This document shows, piece after piece, positions 1-7,793 of a stretch of DNA of 17,270 nucleotides. The translations under genes were made by a program, and so were the position numbers. Each line of letters opens with the position of its first letter. Position 1 is the stretch's first letter. A model generated the notes under the pieces. That model was not told where the DNA came from. It was given only the letters and a program-made list of their open reading frames with translations, and searched no databases. Origin of the DNA: an uncultured Bacilli bacterium (GTDB lineage Bacteria > Bacillota_I > Bacilli_A > RF39 > UBA660); the NCBI GenBank assembly GCA_947628445.1, contig CANQZX010000019.1, positions 1 to 17,270 on the forward strand, read 5' to 3'.

Positions 1-43
1 ATTTTTTTATTTTTCTTTTATTTTTTCTTTTTCTATTTAATAT

Positions 44-67
44 GGAGTGTTTTTTATTTTTCACTCC
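44..67 (-). terminator. Weak hairpin after rny
   Basis: GGAGTG and CACTCC form a perfect 6-bp stem around a 12-nt A/T-only loop, 18 nt after the rny stop codon. On the minus strand it is followed by ATATTAAATAG rather than a clear T-run, so it is either a poor intrinsic terminator or a 3'-end stabilising hairpin. The 43 bases left of it are T-rich on the plus strand and hold no gene that I can see. Confidence 0.35.
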
Positions 68-84
68 TTATTACTGGAAGCCAA

Positions 85-1638
85 TTACTTAGCTTCTTCT
101 TGCGCTCTAGTTTCGCGAATAACGGTAATTTTAATAGTTCCCGGATATTGCATTTCGCTTTCAATTTTTTCTTTAATTTCCCGCGCCATCTTGTAACTAT
201 TAGTATCATCAACTTCATCTGGTTTAACAATAACTCTAAGTTCTCGACCAGCTTGCATTGCAAAGGTTTTTTCCACCCCTTCGTAAGAATTACCAATTTC
301 TTCAAGTTGTTCTAGCCGTTTAATGTAATTTTCCAAAGAATCATTTCTAGCTCCAGGCCGAGCCGCGGATAAAGTATCTGCAATTTCCACTAAAACGGCG
401 ATAGTTGAAGTGGCTTCCGTATTACCATGGTGGGAAGCAATCGCATTAATTACAACTTCATTTTCATGATGTTTCTTGGCCATATCAACGCCAATATCAA
501 CATGACTACCTTCAACTTCAAAGTCAATGGCTTTCCCAATATCATGTAATAGCCCAGCTCTTTTGGCAAGTGTTACATTTTCCCCTAATTCGGCAGCCAT
601 TAAGCCACAAAGATTAGCAACTTGAATTGAATGTTGTAAAGCATTTTGCCCATAACTAGTCCGATAATTTAATTTACCAATTAATTCGATTAGTTCAATA
701 TCCATTTTAGCAATCCCCAAATCGCTAATAGTTTTATTTCCTAATTCAATTATTTTCGTATTAATATCTTTGACCGTCTTATCATAAACTTCTTCAATCC
801 GTGCCGGATGAATCCGCCCATCTTTAATTAAAGTTTCCAAAGTAATTTTAGCAATTTCCCGTCTTAAAGGATCAAATGAAGAAATAACAATGGCTTCTGG
901 TGTATCATCAATTATTAAATCGACACCTGTGACAGATTCGATTGTCCGAATATTTCTTCCTTCCCGACCAATCAAACGGCCTTTCATTTCATCGTTAGGC
1001 AATTCAATGGTACTAACAGTTTGCAAACCCACGACATCATCAGCATATCTTTCCATGCTATTAACAATTAATTGTTTAGCAATTTCATGGGCTTCAACTT
1101 TGGCTTTAGCTTCGGCTTCTTTAATATAATCCATGATTTCTAGTTGCATATTGTTTTCAACTTTTTCCATGATTATATCATGAGCTTTTTCCTTACTAAA
1201 TCCCGAAATTTTTTCCAACTCAGCTATTTCATCTTTTAATAGCTGATCCATTTTAGCTTCTTTTTCTTGTAAGCTTTCTTGTTTGGCTAATAAATTATTT
1301 TCTCTTTCTTGTAAAGTTATATCTTTTTTTTGGAGCATTTCTTCCCGTTTATCGAGATTATTTTCACGACTCAATAACCGTTCTTCACTTTGAACAATTT
1401 CGGCCTTTTTTTCTTTAATCTCGTTATCAGTTTGTTGTTTTAATTCAAAAGATTCTTTCTTTAATTCTAATAAAGTATCCCTTTTATGTTTTTCGGCTTC
1501 TTTCTTAGCATCTTCTAAAAATTTACTAGCTTTATTTTCTTGGTTTTTGCCTTTTAAGTATTGAATTAGGGCAACAATAACGGCACCAATAACCAAGCCC
1601 ACAACAAGAGCTAAAATGGACATTAAATTTTTATCCAT
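85..1638 (-). CDS. rny: Ribonuclease Y
   Basis: Membrane-anchored endoribonuclease that starts bulk mRNA decay and riboswitch turnover in Firmicutes. The 517 residues show the full RNase Y order: one N-terminal transmembrane helix (about 6-27), a long charged coiled coil (about 30-180, Glu/Lys/Gln-rich), a KH RNA-binding domain with the GREGRN loop (about 224-229), and an HD hydrolase domain with the metal-binding pair His365-Asp366 in LLHDIGKA, then ASHHG further on. The length is normal for the family (about 520). The ATG is preceded by GGAGGAG, 5 nt upstream, so the start is secure. It lies just downstream of recA, as in many Bacilli, but the recA terminator and a separate promoter make it its own transcription unit. 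The usual downstream neighbour ymdB would lie outside the window. Confidence 0.97.
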   Translation of the reverse strand: MDKNLMSILALVVGLVIGAVIVALIQYLKGKNQENKASKFLEDAKKEAEKHKRDTLLELKKESFELKQQTDNEIKEKKAEIVQSEERLLSRENNLDKREEMLQKKDITLQERENNLLAKQESLQEKEAKMDQLLKDEIAELEKISGFSKEKAHDIIMEKVENNMQLEIMDYIKEAEAKAKVEAHEIAKQLIVNSMERYADDVVGLQTVSTIELPNDEMKGRLIGREGRNIRTIESVTGVDLIIDDTPEAIVISSFDPLRREIAKITLETLIKDGRIHPARIEEVYDKTVKDINTKIIELGNKTISDLGIAKMDIELIELIGKLNYRTSYGQNALQHSIQVANLCGLMAAELGENVTLAKRAGLLHDIGKAIDFEVEGSHVDIGVDMAKKHHENEVVINAIASHHGNTEATSTIAVLVEIADTLSAARPGARNDSLENYIKRLEQLEEIGNSYEGVEKTFAMQAGRELRVIVKPDEVDDTNSYKMAREIKEKIESEMQYPGTIKITVIRETRAQEEAK

Positions 1639-1694
1639 TTTTTCTCCTCCAATTTTCTATAGATTAAAATTTTTCTTAATTCATCTATAATTTA

Positions 1695-1723
1695 ATTATA
1701 ACGGCAAATGCTAAAATTAGCAA
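1695..1723 (-). promoter_or_regulatory. rny promoter
   Basis: On the minus strand TTGCTA and TATAAT are separated by exactly 17 bp, about 57 bp upstream of the rny start. The -10 matches the SigA consensus perfectly. It lies just downstream of the recA terminator, so rny need not depend on recA transcription. Confidence 0.75.
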
Positions 1724-1727
1724 GATT

Positions 1728-1758
1728 AAAAAAAGAACATTGTATCCTCAACGTTCTT
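1728..1758 (-). terminator. recA terminator containing the stop codon
   Basis: The arms AAGAACGTTG and CAATGTTCTT form a 10-bp stem with one G-U pair and a 6-nt loop, followed by seven Ts on the minus strand. The recA stop codon (1748-1750) begins inside the upstream arm, so the last codons of recA are part of the terminator stem. A ribosome finishing recA would cover that arm. Confidence 0.85.
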
Positions 1759-2791
1759 CTTTGGCTTTAGTATCTTTCGGTTTATCGCTATCAAAATTAT
1801 AATGTTCCCGAATTTTTTGGGTAATTTCCGCGCATAAATCAGGATTTTCCTTTAAATATATTTTGGTATTTTCTTTACCTTGACCAATCTTTTCGCCATT
1901 ATAAGAATACCATGCGCCACTTTTATCTATAATACTTAAATCACTGGCAATATCAACAATTTCTCCTTCCCGCGAAATACCTTCCCCATACATGATATCA
2001 ACAGATGCCGTTTTAAATGGTGGAGCCACTTTATTTTTAACGACTTTAATATTAGTACGATTACCAATTACTTGATCGCCTTGTTTAATTTGTTCGCCCC
2101 GTCTAATATCTAAACGAATACTAGAATAGAATTTTAAAGCCCGACCACCAGGTGTTGTTTCCGGATTACCAAACATTACCCCAACTTTTTCTCTTAATTG
2201 GTTAATGAAAATTGCTGTTGTTTTTGTTTTATTCATTGTTCCGGATAATTTTCTTAAGGCTTGACTCATTAATCTGGCTTGAAGACCAACATGGGCATCG
2301 CCCATTTCCCCATCAATTTCGGCTTGAGGTACTAAAGCAGCCACAGAGTCAATAACGACTAAATTAACAGCTTCACTTCTCACCAAGGCCTCACATATTT
2401 CTAGGGCTTGTTCGCCCGTATCGGGTTGACTCAATAAAAGTTCATTTATATCAACACCTAAATTTTTAGCATAAACGGGATCAAGCGCATGTTCCGCATC
2501 AATAAATGCCGCTCTTCCACCTTGTTTTTGCACCTCAGCAATGGCTTGTAAAGCAACAGTTGTTTTCCCACTTGATTCGGGTCCAAATATTTCAATAATT
2601 CTGCCCTTTGGAAAACCACCAACACCTAAGGCAATATCAATTGCCATTGATCCACTAGAAACAACATCTATTTTTTGATGTTCTTCTTCCCCCAAACGCA
2701 TTATAGCTCCAGCTCCAAATTGTTTTTCAATATCGGCCAAAACTTGTTCTAATGCTTTATCTTTATCCTTTACATCTTTAGTTGCTTTCAT
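1748..2791 (-). CDS. recA: Recombinase RecA
   Basis: ATP-dependent strand-exchange protein for homologous recombination and the SOS co-protease. At 347 residues it has the normal length. Visible motifs are Walker A GPESSGKT (70-77), the catalytic Glu100 in [10 protein letters not shown], Walker B LVVIDS (144-149), and the L2 loop region [15 protein letters not shown] (about 208-222) that binds DNA. The C-terminal tail is charged (Lys/Asp/Glu-rich), as is usual. The ATG follows AAGGAGG 4-5 nt upstream, which fixes the start. It is monocistronic: its own promoter and a possible LexA-type site upstream, and a terminator overlapping its stop codon. It ends in TGA, which shows that UGA is a stop in this organism. 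Confidence 0.98.
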   Translation of the reverse strand: MKATKDVKDKDKALEQVLADIEKQFGAGAIMRLGEEEHQKIDVVSSGSMAIDIALGVGGFPKGRIIEIFGPESSGKTTVALQAIAEVQKQGGRAAFIDAEHALDPVYAKNLGVDINELLLSQPDTGEQALEICEALVRSEAVNLVVIDSVAALVPQAEIDGEMGDAHVGLQARLMSQALRKLSGTMNKTKTTAIFINQLREKVGVMFGNPETTPGGRALKFYSSIRLDIRRGEQIKQGDQVIGNRTNIKVVKNKVAPPFKTASVDIMYGEGISREGEIVDIASDLSIIDKSGAWYSYNGEKIGQGKENTKIYLKENPDLCAEITQKIREHYNFDSDKPKDTKAKEER

Positions 2792-2824
2792 TTTTCCTCC
2801 TTAGTTTTACTCTGATACATCTTT

Positions 2825-2853
2825 ATTTTACTTTACTAAAATTAATTTGTCAA
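2825..2853 (-). promoter_or_regulatory. recA promoter
   Basis: On the minus strand a perfect -35 TTGACA is followed after 17 bp by TAAAAT, one mismatch from consensus. It is about 34 bp upstream of the recA ATG and is the strongest -35 in the window. Confidence 0.8.
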
Positions 2854-2862
2854 TAATTTTTT

Positions 2863-2878
2863 ACAAATATTTGTTCGT
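2863..2878 (-). promoter_or_regulatory. Possible LexA/SOS operator upstream of recA
   Basis: On the minus strand the sequence ACGAACAAATATTTGT lies 9 bp upstream of the recA -35. It holds the 12-bp perfect palindrome ACAAATATTTGT and starts with CGAAC, the conserved half-site of Firmicutes SOS boxes (CGAAC-N4-GTTCG type), but the second half-site is degenerate. The position fits an operator; the identity is tentative. Confidence 0.4.
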
Positions 2879-2894
2879 ATAAAGATTTTAGCAT

Positions 2895-2926
2895 ATAAAA
2901 ATCACTAATTTAATAGCTAGTGATTT
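2895..2926 (-). terminator. Terminator of the 626-residue surface protein gene
   Basis: AAATCACTA and TAGTGATTT form a perfect 9-bp stem with a 10-nt loop, followed by a T-run on the minus strand. It starts about 9 nt after the stop codon and separates this gene from the recA promoter. Confidence 0.8.
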
Positions 2927-2934
2927 CTTATTAT

Positions 2935-4815
2935 TTAATTCCACGATAGTCGAAATGGATTATCATGAGTTCCGTTACCACTTATTATTTTGGTCGAAGA
3001 GTCTAAATAAAAAGTTGGTCGAATGCCATAAAAAGCACGCACAATGTGGCTAGTCGCAGCAGCTGTATAGTAGACAAGCCATGCATGATCTCCATCCTCA
3101 GAATTGCGTGAAATCGCCCATTCACCTAACCCCATGTACATCCAATTATTTGTTTTTACAGTTTCACTAGAATATCCACTTGAATTAGATACGTATTGAT
3201 TCCATGCTTCAGGATAGGCAGCATATCCATAATCATTTATGTACATTAAACCTATTTTAGCATCTTTATAACTTAAATCGTCTTCGATACATGTTTGAGC
3301 TGTACTATTATTAGCTTCGGCATAGCATTTATTATCATTTGTTGTTAGTTTTTCTTCTCCTAATTCCATATCATATACTTGTTTTGGTGTATAACTAATT
3401 GAATACGAAAATCCACCCGTTGTCCATTCATGTTCAGTTATATGGTTCTCTAAATTATTTACTTTAGTAGATATATAATTATAATAAAATTGATTCAAGT
3501 TTATTTGATTTAAGTTGCTATATTGCCACATATTATTATATATTCCTGATCCTGTGTAATTCCAATAATATGCTGCTATATTTTCAGCATTTCTTCCTTT
3601 GTAATTATCTTTAGAAGTATTACTATAATTACCCTGATATGCACCACCTTCTGCAGTTGATTTATCACCTAATTCCTCTTTAGTTGCATAATCATATTTG
3701 ATTAATTTCATTTCATATTCACCTGCATCATTTGGAAAGAAACCTATTATTCGATAAAGGTCGGCATCTCCATTTTGACATTCACCAGCACTACTTATTC
3801 CATCTAGACATACATAGTTTTTAACTTCTTCACTTGAACCACTAAATCTATAACTATTATCATTGGCACTTAATGTTTTATTAGCAATATTTGTATTCGA
3901 TAAAGATGATGTATTATGATAAATTATATGACTATATTCATAATCTTCATTGCTAATTTTTTTAACACAGGTTTCTATTGTATCTTCAGGTCCACAAGCA
4001 TCTGCTAAATTAGTAATTATTTGATCTTTTTGTAATACTAAGGTAGCATCAAAGGTTTTGCCTGTATTATTATTTTGATCACTATCTAAGTTTATTAAGG
4101 TTACTGTTATTTCCCATTCATGCGTTGTCATATTGGGTAAGTTGTCTCTTCCTTCATCTTTTTCCTCATTACTTGTATGGATATTTTCATATTTTAGTAA
4201 TATCATTCCTTTAGTTTCGGTTATATCAAAACCACTAATAGTTACATCTTCGGTACTATCTGTTGTTTTCTTTTTAGTAGAAATACTATCATAATAGGTT
4301 AAGTCTTCTATATCTTCTTGAGTTAATTCTTTGGTTTCTCCAGTTGCTTTATTTGTTTCTTTAACAGTTAAGATTAATTCTGGCACTTTCGTTGTATGAG
4401 TTGCATCTGGAGCTATGATAGTTTTATCTGCTTGTTCAATTCCCGGTTTAATATCATTAGCACTATCTTTAAAATTAGTATATCTTAATTCATTAGTATT
4501 TATTTTTAAATAGACATAATAACTATCACTAGCTTCACTAGTCGCATCATTAGCAGTTAATCTAGCTTTAGCTATAGTTTGACCCTCTTCACTACCCATA
4601 CCGGATGCAAAATTTCCCTTATTAGCCGTAATTCCAATATCTTCACCTGCTTCAAAAGTTAAAACATCCGTAGTACCTGATTTGGCATTAATATTAACAT
4701 CCTTTTTACCAGTGTTTTGGCTAGCAAAGAAGGCATAAGCAGCGCCAATAGCAACTAAAAACAAAGTTACAATTGCTATTAGGGAAAGAATTAATTTTTG
4801 TTTTTTATCATTCAT
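2935..4815 (-). CDS. Anchored surface protein with hypervariable C-terminal module (paralogue 1)
   Basis: I do not recognise a named gene. The 626 residues begin with a short basic segment and one hydrophobic helix (about 8-30, ending in YAFF) that resembles the SipW-type signals of TasA/camelysin-like proteins; it may be cleaved or act as an anchor. A beta-rich region follows (about 35-280, with LRYTNFK and VPELILTV), then a module shared with the genes at 4912-6768 and 9654-10985 (about 293-626). The shared module holds paired cysteines (KNYVCLDG..GEC, KCYAE..TC), DADLYRIIGFFP, NMWQYSNLN, IGLMY and a closing GIRPTFYL. The end resembles DUF6273 / C-type-lectin-like modules, which is inference. 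The six conserved cysteines suggest an extracytoplasmic, disulfide-bonded protein. AGGAAG lies 5 nt before the ATG. A TA-tract promoter lies directly upstream. It is probably a surface adhesin or antigen; the ligand is unknown. Confidence 0.85.
   Translation of the reverse strand: MNDKKQKLILSLIAIVTLFLVAIGAAYAFFASQNTGKKDVNINAKSGTTDVLTFEAGEDIGITANKGNFASGMGSEEGQTIAKARLTANDATSEASDSYYVYLKINTNELRYTNFKDSANDIKPGIEQADKTIIAPDATHTTKVPELILTVKETNKATGETKELTQEDIEDLTYYDSISTKKKTTDSTEDVTISGFDITETKGMILLKYENIHTSNEEKDEGRDNLPNMTTHEWEITVTLINLDSDQNNNTGKTFDATLVLQKDQIITNLADACGPEDTIETCVKKISNEDYEYSHIIYHNTSSLSNTNIANKTLSANDNSYRFSGSSEEVKNYVCLDGISSAGECQNGDADLYRIIGFFPNDAGEYEMKLIKYDYATKEELGDKSTAEGGAYQGNYSNTSKDNYKGRNAENIAAYYWNYTGSGIYNNMWQYSNLNQINLNQFYYNYISTKVNNLENHITEHEWTTGGFSYSISYTPKQVYDMELGEEKLTTNDNKCYAEANNSTAQTCIEDDLSYKDAKIGLMYINDYGYAAYPEAWNQYVSNSSGYSSETVKTNNWMYMGLGEWAISRNSEDGDHAWLVYYTAAATSHIVRAFYGIRPTFYLDSSTKIISGNGTHDNPFRLSWN
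3019..3105 (-). other. Hypervariable, GC-rich segment of paralogue 1
   Basis: Between the conserved AISR and RPTFYLDSS motifs (about residues 571-599) the protein shares almost nothing with its adjacent paralogue, although the flanks are nearly identical. By hand count, GC over 3031-3110 is 39 of 80, against 25 of 120 in 3421-3540 of the same gene. Coding-strand A is 17 of 80 against 56 of 120. It is a candidate variable region. Confidence 0.5.
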
Positions 4816-4831
4816 AAAATCTTCCTACTTT

Positions 4832-4866
4832 CCCTTTTATTATATATATATATATATATTTGCAAG
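4832..4866 (-). promoter_or_regulatory. TA-tract promoter 1 (candidate phase-variable promoter)
   Basis: On the minus strand -35 TTGCAA (4860-4865) and -10 TATAAT (4839-4844) are separated by 15 bp of pure alternating AT. The predicted transcript starts near 4832, leaving a leader of about 17 nt. The 35-bp element is identical to the one at 6861-6895 and differs by one base from the one at 11001-11035. The spacer is two bases short of the 17 bp used by the other promoters here; one more TA unit would restore it. Confidence 0.7.
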
Positions 4867-4875
4867 GTTTTTAAA

Positions 4876-4908
4876 TAAAAAAATAATCAATTATTGCTAA
4901 CTGATTAT
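4876..4908 (-). terminator. Terminator of the 618-residue surface protein gene
   Basis: ATAATCA and TGATTAT form a 7-bp stem with a 12-nt loop, followed by a T-run on the minus strand. It starts just after the stop of the gene at 4912 and lies immediately upstream of TA-tract promoter 1, so the two tandem paralogues are separate transcription units. Confidence 0.65.
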
Positions 4909-4911
4909 CAA

Positions 4912-6768
4912 TTAATTCCAAGAAAGACGGAATGGATTATCATGGGTGCCATTTCCACTTTTAATTTTGGTTGAAGAGTCTAGATAGAAAGATGGCCACA
5001 CACCACTGACGGTTATGGTTATGTTGGTACATCCCACATAGCCCTCAGGGTTAACATACCATGCATTATTGCCATAGTTCGCCATACGAGAAATTGTCCA
5101 TTCGGTTTTTCCTAAAAACATCCAGTTATTAGCTTTTACTGTATCATTGCTATAACCACCAGAATTTGTTATTACTTGATCCCAAGCATCTGGATATGCT
5201 GCATATAAATAATCGCTTACATACATTAGGCCTATTTTAGCATTTTTATAGCTTAAATCATTTTCAGTACATTTTTGAGCAATACTATTATTATCTTCGG
5301 CGTAACATTTACTATCGTTTGTCGTCAGTTTTTCAGTTCCTAATTCTTTATTATATGTTTGTTGGGCATTGTATGAACTTGAGTATAATAATCCACCTGT
5401 TATCCATTTATGTTCCGTTATATGTTCACTTAAATCGCTTACCTTAGTAGTTATATAATTGTAGTAAAAATCATTTAAATTCTTTTTATTTAAGTTACTA
5501 TATTGCCACATATTCGCATTACCATCGCCATAATCAGTACCTTTGCTACTATTCCAAAAATAATAACTTGCAATATGATATGCCCCACCTTCCGCTGTCG
5601 ATTTATCTCCCAATTCTTTTATTGTTCCCTCAGTAGCTTTGATTAATTTCATTTCATATTCGCCAGTTTCATTAGGAAAGAAACCTATTATTCGATATAA
5701 ATCGGCATCTGAATTACATTCATTTTCACTACTTGTTCCATCTAAACAAACATAATTTTTAACTTCTTCACTTGAGCCACTATATCTATAACTATCGTCA
5801 TTAGCATTTAATTCCTTATTGGTAATGTTGCTACTATCTAATGCATCATTATTATGATAAATTATATGACTTAAATTATAATATGATTTTTCATATAATT
5901 CTTTAACACATTCTCCGACTTTTTCATTACTATCACACACATCAGCTAAATTGGTTGGGATTTCTTCTTTTTGTAAGATTAATTGACCACTAAACTCTTT
6001 TCCCGTATTATTATTTTGACTACTATCTAAGTTTACTAAGGTTATTTTAATTTCCCAATTTTGAGTTGCTTTTACGGTTGGTTCAGTACCAGTTGCCGTT
6101 ATTTCATAATTTTTAGCTATTGGTATTAAACCTGTTGCTTCCGTTATATCAAAACCATTTAAACCATGACCATCAACATCGGTATAATATTCTAAACCAT
6201 CGATATGGTCTAATTCTTCTTTTTCTTCTCCTGGTTTTGTCACTGTTAAGATTAATTCTGGTACTTTGGTGGTATGAGTTTCGTCTGGAGCTACTATTTG
6301 CCCATTTTCTTCTTTTCCTTCTAAGATTTCTCCGGGTTCATTTTTAAAATTAGTATATCTTAATTCATTTTTAGCAATATTTAAATAAACATAATAATTA
6401 TCTTTAGCATTATTGGTCGCATTATTGGCTATTAACGTTGCTGTTCCAGTTACTCCATCACCTACACTAATATTTCCTTCATTAAAGTTATCCATATTAG
6501 CTGTAATCATAATATTACTATTATCATTTTCTTCATCTTTTACTTGATCTGATGTTACATCTTTATCATTTAAAGAAAATGATAAGACATCGGTGGTTCC
6601 TGATTCGGCATTAATATTAACATCTTGTTTACCAGTGTTTTGGCTAGAAAAGAAGGCATAAGCTGCCCCAATGGCAACTAAAGATAAAGTAACAATAGCT
6701 ATTAAAGTTAAGATTAAGGTTTTCTTTTTGTTTTCCTTTCCTAAATTATTCTTTTCTTCTTCATTCAT
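4912..6768 (-). CDS. Anchored surface protein with hypervariable C-terminal module (paralogue 2)
   Basis: Tandem paralogue of the gene at 2935-4815, with the same architecture: a charged N-terminus, a hydrophobic helix (about 18-40, AYAFF), a beta-rich middle (LRYTNFK, VPELILTV, GFDITEATG), and the shared cysteine-paired module from about residue 298 (VCLDG..NEC, DADLYRIIGFFP, KCYAE..KC, IGLMY) to the C-terminus. The last 25 residues are almost identical to paralogue 1, while the stretch between TISR and P-SFYL is unrelated to it. I chose ATG at 6768 (618 residues, MNEEE, parallel to MNDKK in paralogue 1). A GTG two codons upstream (6774) is only 4 nt from the GAGGAG site and cannot be excluded. 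It has two candidate promoters, a distal TA-tract one and a proximal one with an operator-like dyad. Function unknown; probably a cell-surface binding protein. Confidence 0.85.
   Translation of the reverse strand: MNEEEKNNLGKENKKKTLILTLIAIVTLSLVAIGAAYAFFSSQNTGKQDVNINAESGTTDVLSFSLNDKDVTSDQVKDEENDNSNIMITANMDNFNEGNISVGDGVTGTATLIANNATNNAKDNYYVYLNIAKNELRYTNFKNEPGEILEGKEENGQIVAPDETHTTKVPELILTVTKPGEEKEELDHIDGLEYYTDVDGHGLNGFDITEATGLIPIAKNYEITATGTEPTVKATQNWEIKITLVNLDSSQNNNTGKEFSGQLILQKEEIPTNLADVCDSNEKVGECVKELYEKSYYNLSHIIYHNNDALDSSNITNKELNANDDSYRYSGSSEEVKNYVCLDGTSSENECNSDADLYRIIGFFPNETGEYEMKLIKATEGTIKELGDKSTAEGGAYHIASYYFWNSSKGTDYGDGNANMWQYSNLNKKNLNDFYYNYITTKVSDLSEHITEHKWITGGLLYSSSYNAQQTYNKELGTEKLTTNDSKCYAEDNNSIAQKCTENDLSYKNAKIGLMYVSDYLYAAYPDAWDQVITNSGGYSNDTVKANNWMFLGKTEWTISRMANYGNNAWYVNPEGYVGCTNITITVSGVWPSFYLDSSTKIKSGNGTHDNPFRLSWN
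4996..5085 (-). other. Hypervariable, GC-rich segment of paralogue 2
   Basis: Between TISR and the conserved P-SFYLDSS end (about residues 562-591). By hand count, GC over 4991-5090 is 48 of 100, against 29 of 120 in 5401-5520 of the same gene. Coding-strand A is 26 of 100. The segment is one codon longer than in paralogue 1 and replaces the usual RP motif by Trp-Pro. Confidence 0.5.
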
Positions 6769-6800
6769 TACCACGACACTCCTCTATTTTTTATATTTTT

Positions 6801-6829
6801 ATTATACATCTAAATAGATGTAATATCCA
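6801..6829 (-). promoter_or_regulatory. Proximal promoter of paralogue 2
   Basis: On the minus strand TGGATA (four of six match to TTGACA) and a perfect TATAAT are separated by 17 bp, about 33 bp upstream of the ATG. An 18-bp perfect dyad fills the spacer. It lies between the TA-tract promoter and the gene, so this gene has two possible start points. Confidence 0.5.
6805..6822. promoter_or_regulatory. Operator-like dyad in the proximal promoter
   Basis: TACATCTA and TAGATGTA are perfect 8-bp inverted repeats around a 2-bp centre. The dyad sits between the -35 and -10 and touches the -10, where a bound repressor would block polymerase. The repressor is unknown, and I saw no second copy in the window. 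Confidence 0.5.
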
Positions 6830-6860
6830 GACATAAGAAAAAATATTTTTTTCCTATCCT

Positions 6861-6895
6861 CCCTTTTATTATATATATATATATATATTTGCAAG
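6861..6895 (-). promoter_or_regulatory. TA-tract promoter 2 (candidate phase-variable promoter)
   Basis: Base-for-base the same 35-bp element as at 4832-4866: TTGCAA (6889-6894), 15 bp of alternating AT, TATAAT (6868-6873). Unlike the other two copies, it is about 93 nt from its start codon, with a second promoter and a dyad in between. Confidence 0.65.
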
Positions 6896-6917
6896 CATTT
6901 ATCAAAAATATTGACAT

Positions 6918-6954
6918 AAAAAAACGCTTACCTATTTAATAAAGGTATAGTGTT
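6918..6954 (-). terminator. Terminator of mscS
   Basis: On the minus strand AACACTATACCT can pair with AGGTAAGCGTT (one bulge, one mismatch) across a short A/T loop, followed by seven Ts. It begins about 17 nt after the mscS stop and separates the typA-mscS unit from paralogue 2. Confidence 0.7.
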
Positions 6955-6970
6955 CTAACAATATTACACC

Positions 6971-7774
6971 TTATTTACTATTTTTAATTTCGAAATATTC
7001 TGCGGGTACTTTAATTTTATTTTTATCGTATTCTTCTTTTAAATATTGCATAAATTTCCGATTAATACTAAATTGGCTTTCCGCACTACATTCAATCATT
7101 ATTTTATAAATATAATGATTAGCATTAATACTTTCGATACCTAGTAAATCAATATCTCTTTTAACCTCTTTTAGTTTGACCATTTTTTGATTAATGTTTT
7201 TAAGAATTTTTTCAATGGTGGCCAAACTAATATTTTTAGCAATCGGTAGTTCTAAATAAAGATTGGTGTTATACATGCTATGATTTATAACTGAGGTTAC
7301 TAAACTATTATTGATTATCATAACCTCTCCGTTATAGGCCCGAATCTTGGTTGTTTGTAAACCAAGTTCAATAACTTCACCACGAAAACCATTGATGGTA
7401 ACAACATCGCCTTGCATATAATGATTATCAAAAATTATGGCAATGCCGGATAATAAGTTTTTAATAGTATCTTGGAAGGCCAAACCTAAAATAGCTCCGG
7501 CGATTCCTAAAGAAGCAATAATGCTCGTGGTTTTAACGCCATAAATACCTAAAACCGCTAAAAAAGTGATAATAGCAATTATATATTTTAAAATATTTTT
7601 AATTAAGTTAATAATCGTTTCTTCTCTTTTAATTTGCAAAGTTTTTTGTTTACTTTTTTTATTAAACTTTAATATCTTATCCACAATTTTACTTAAAAGT
7701 AAGTATATGATAATGGCAATACCAATATAGATAAACGGCATATATATTTTAACTAAAAGTTCTTCCCGATCCAA
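6971..7774 (-). CDS. mscS: Small-conductance mechanosensitive channel, MscS family
   Basis: Membrane channel that opens under tension to release solutes on osmotic downshock. About 267 residues, near the usual short MscS length. Two N-terminal hydrophobic helices are followed by the pore-lining TM3 signature (about residues 82-109, Ala/Gly-rich, with ASLGIAGAILGLAFQD), then the beta domain (GDVVTINGFRGEVIELGLQTTKI) and the alpha/beta cytosolic domain (IRAYNGEVMIINNS). I place the start at TTG (7774) because AGGTGA lies 5 nt before it. An in-frame GTG at 7783 would add three residues but has no ribosome site. It begins about 20 nt after the typA stop codon with no promoter between them, so it is probably co-transcribed with typA. 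The family is certain; whether it is a true MscS orthologue or a YnaI/YbdG-type member is not resolved. Confidence 0.9.
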   Translation of the reverse strand: MDREELLVKIYMPFIYIGIAIIIYLLLSKIVDKILKFNKKSKQKTLQIKREETIINLIKNILKYIIAIITFLAVLGIYGVKTTSIIASLGIAGAILGLAFQDTIKNLLSGIAIIFDNHYMQGDVVTINGFRGEVIELGLQTTKIRAYNGEVMIINNSLVTSVINHSMYNTNLYLELPIAKNISLATIEKILKNINQKMVKLKEVKRDIDLLGIESINANHYIYKIMIECSAESQFSINRKFMQYLKEEYDKNKIKVPAEYFEIKNSK

Positions 7775-7793
7775 TGCAATCACCTATTAAATA

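Noticed and set aside
54..305. An 83-residue reading frame on the minus strand
   Set aside because: It is an out-of-frame shadow of the conserved C-terminal end of rny.
6120..6347. A Leu-rich plus-strand reading frame inside paralogue 2
   Set aside because: It is antisense to a real gene, has no ribosome site, and its composition follows from the repetitive codons opposite.
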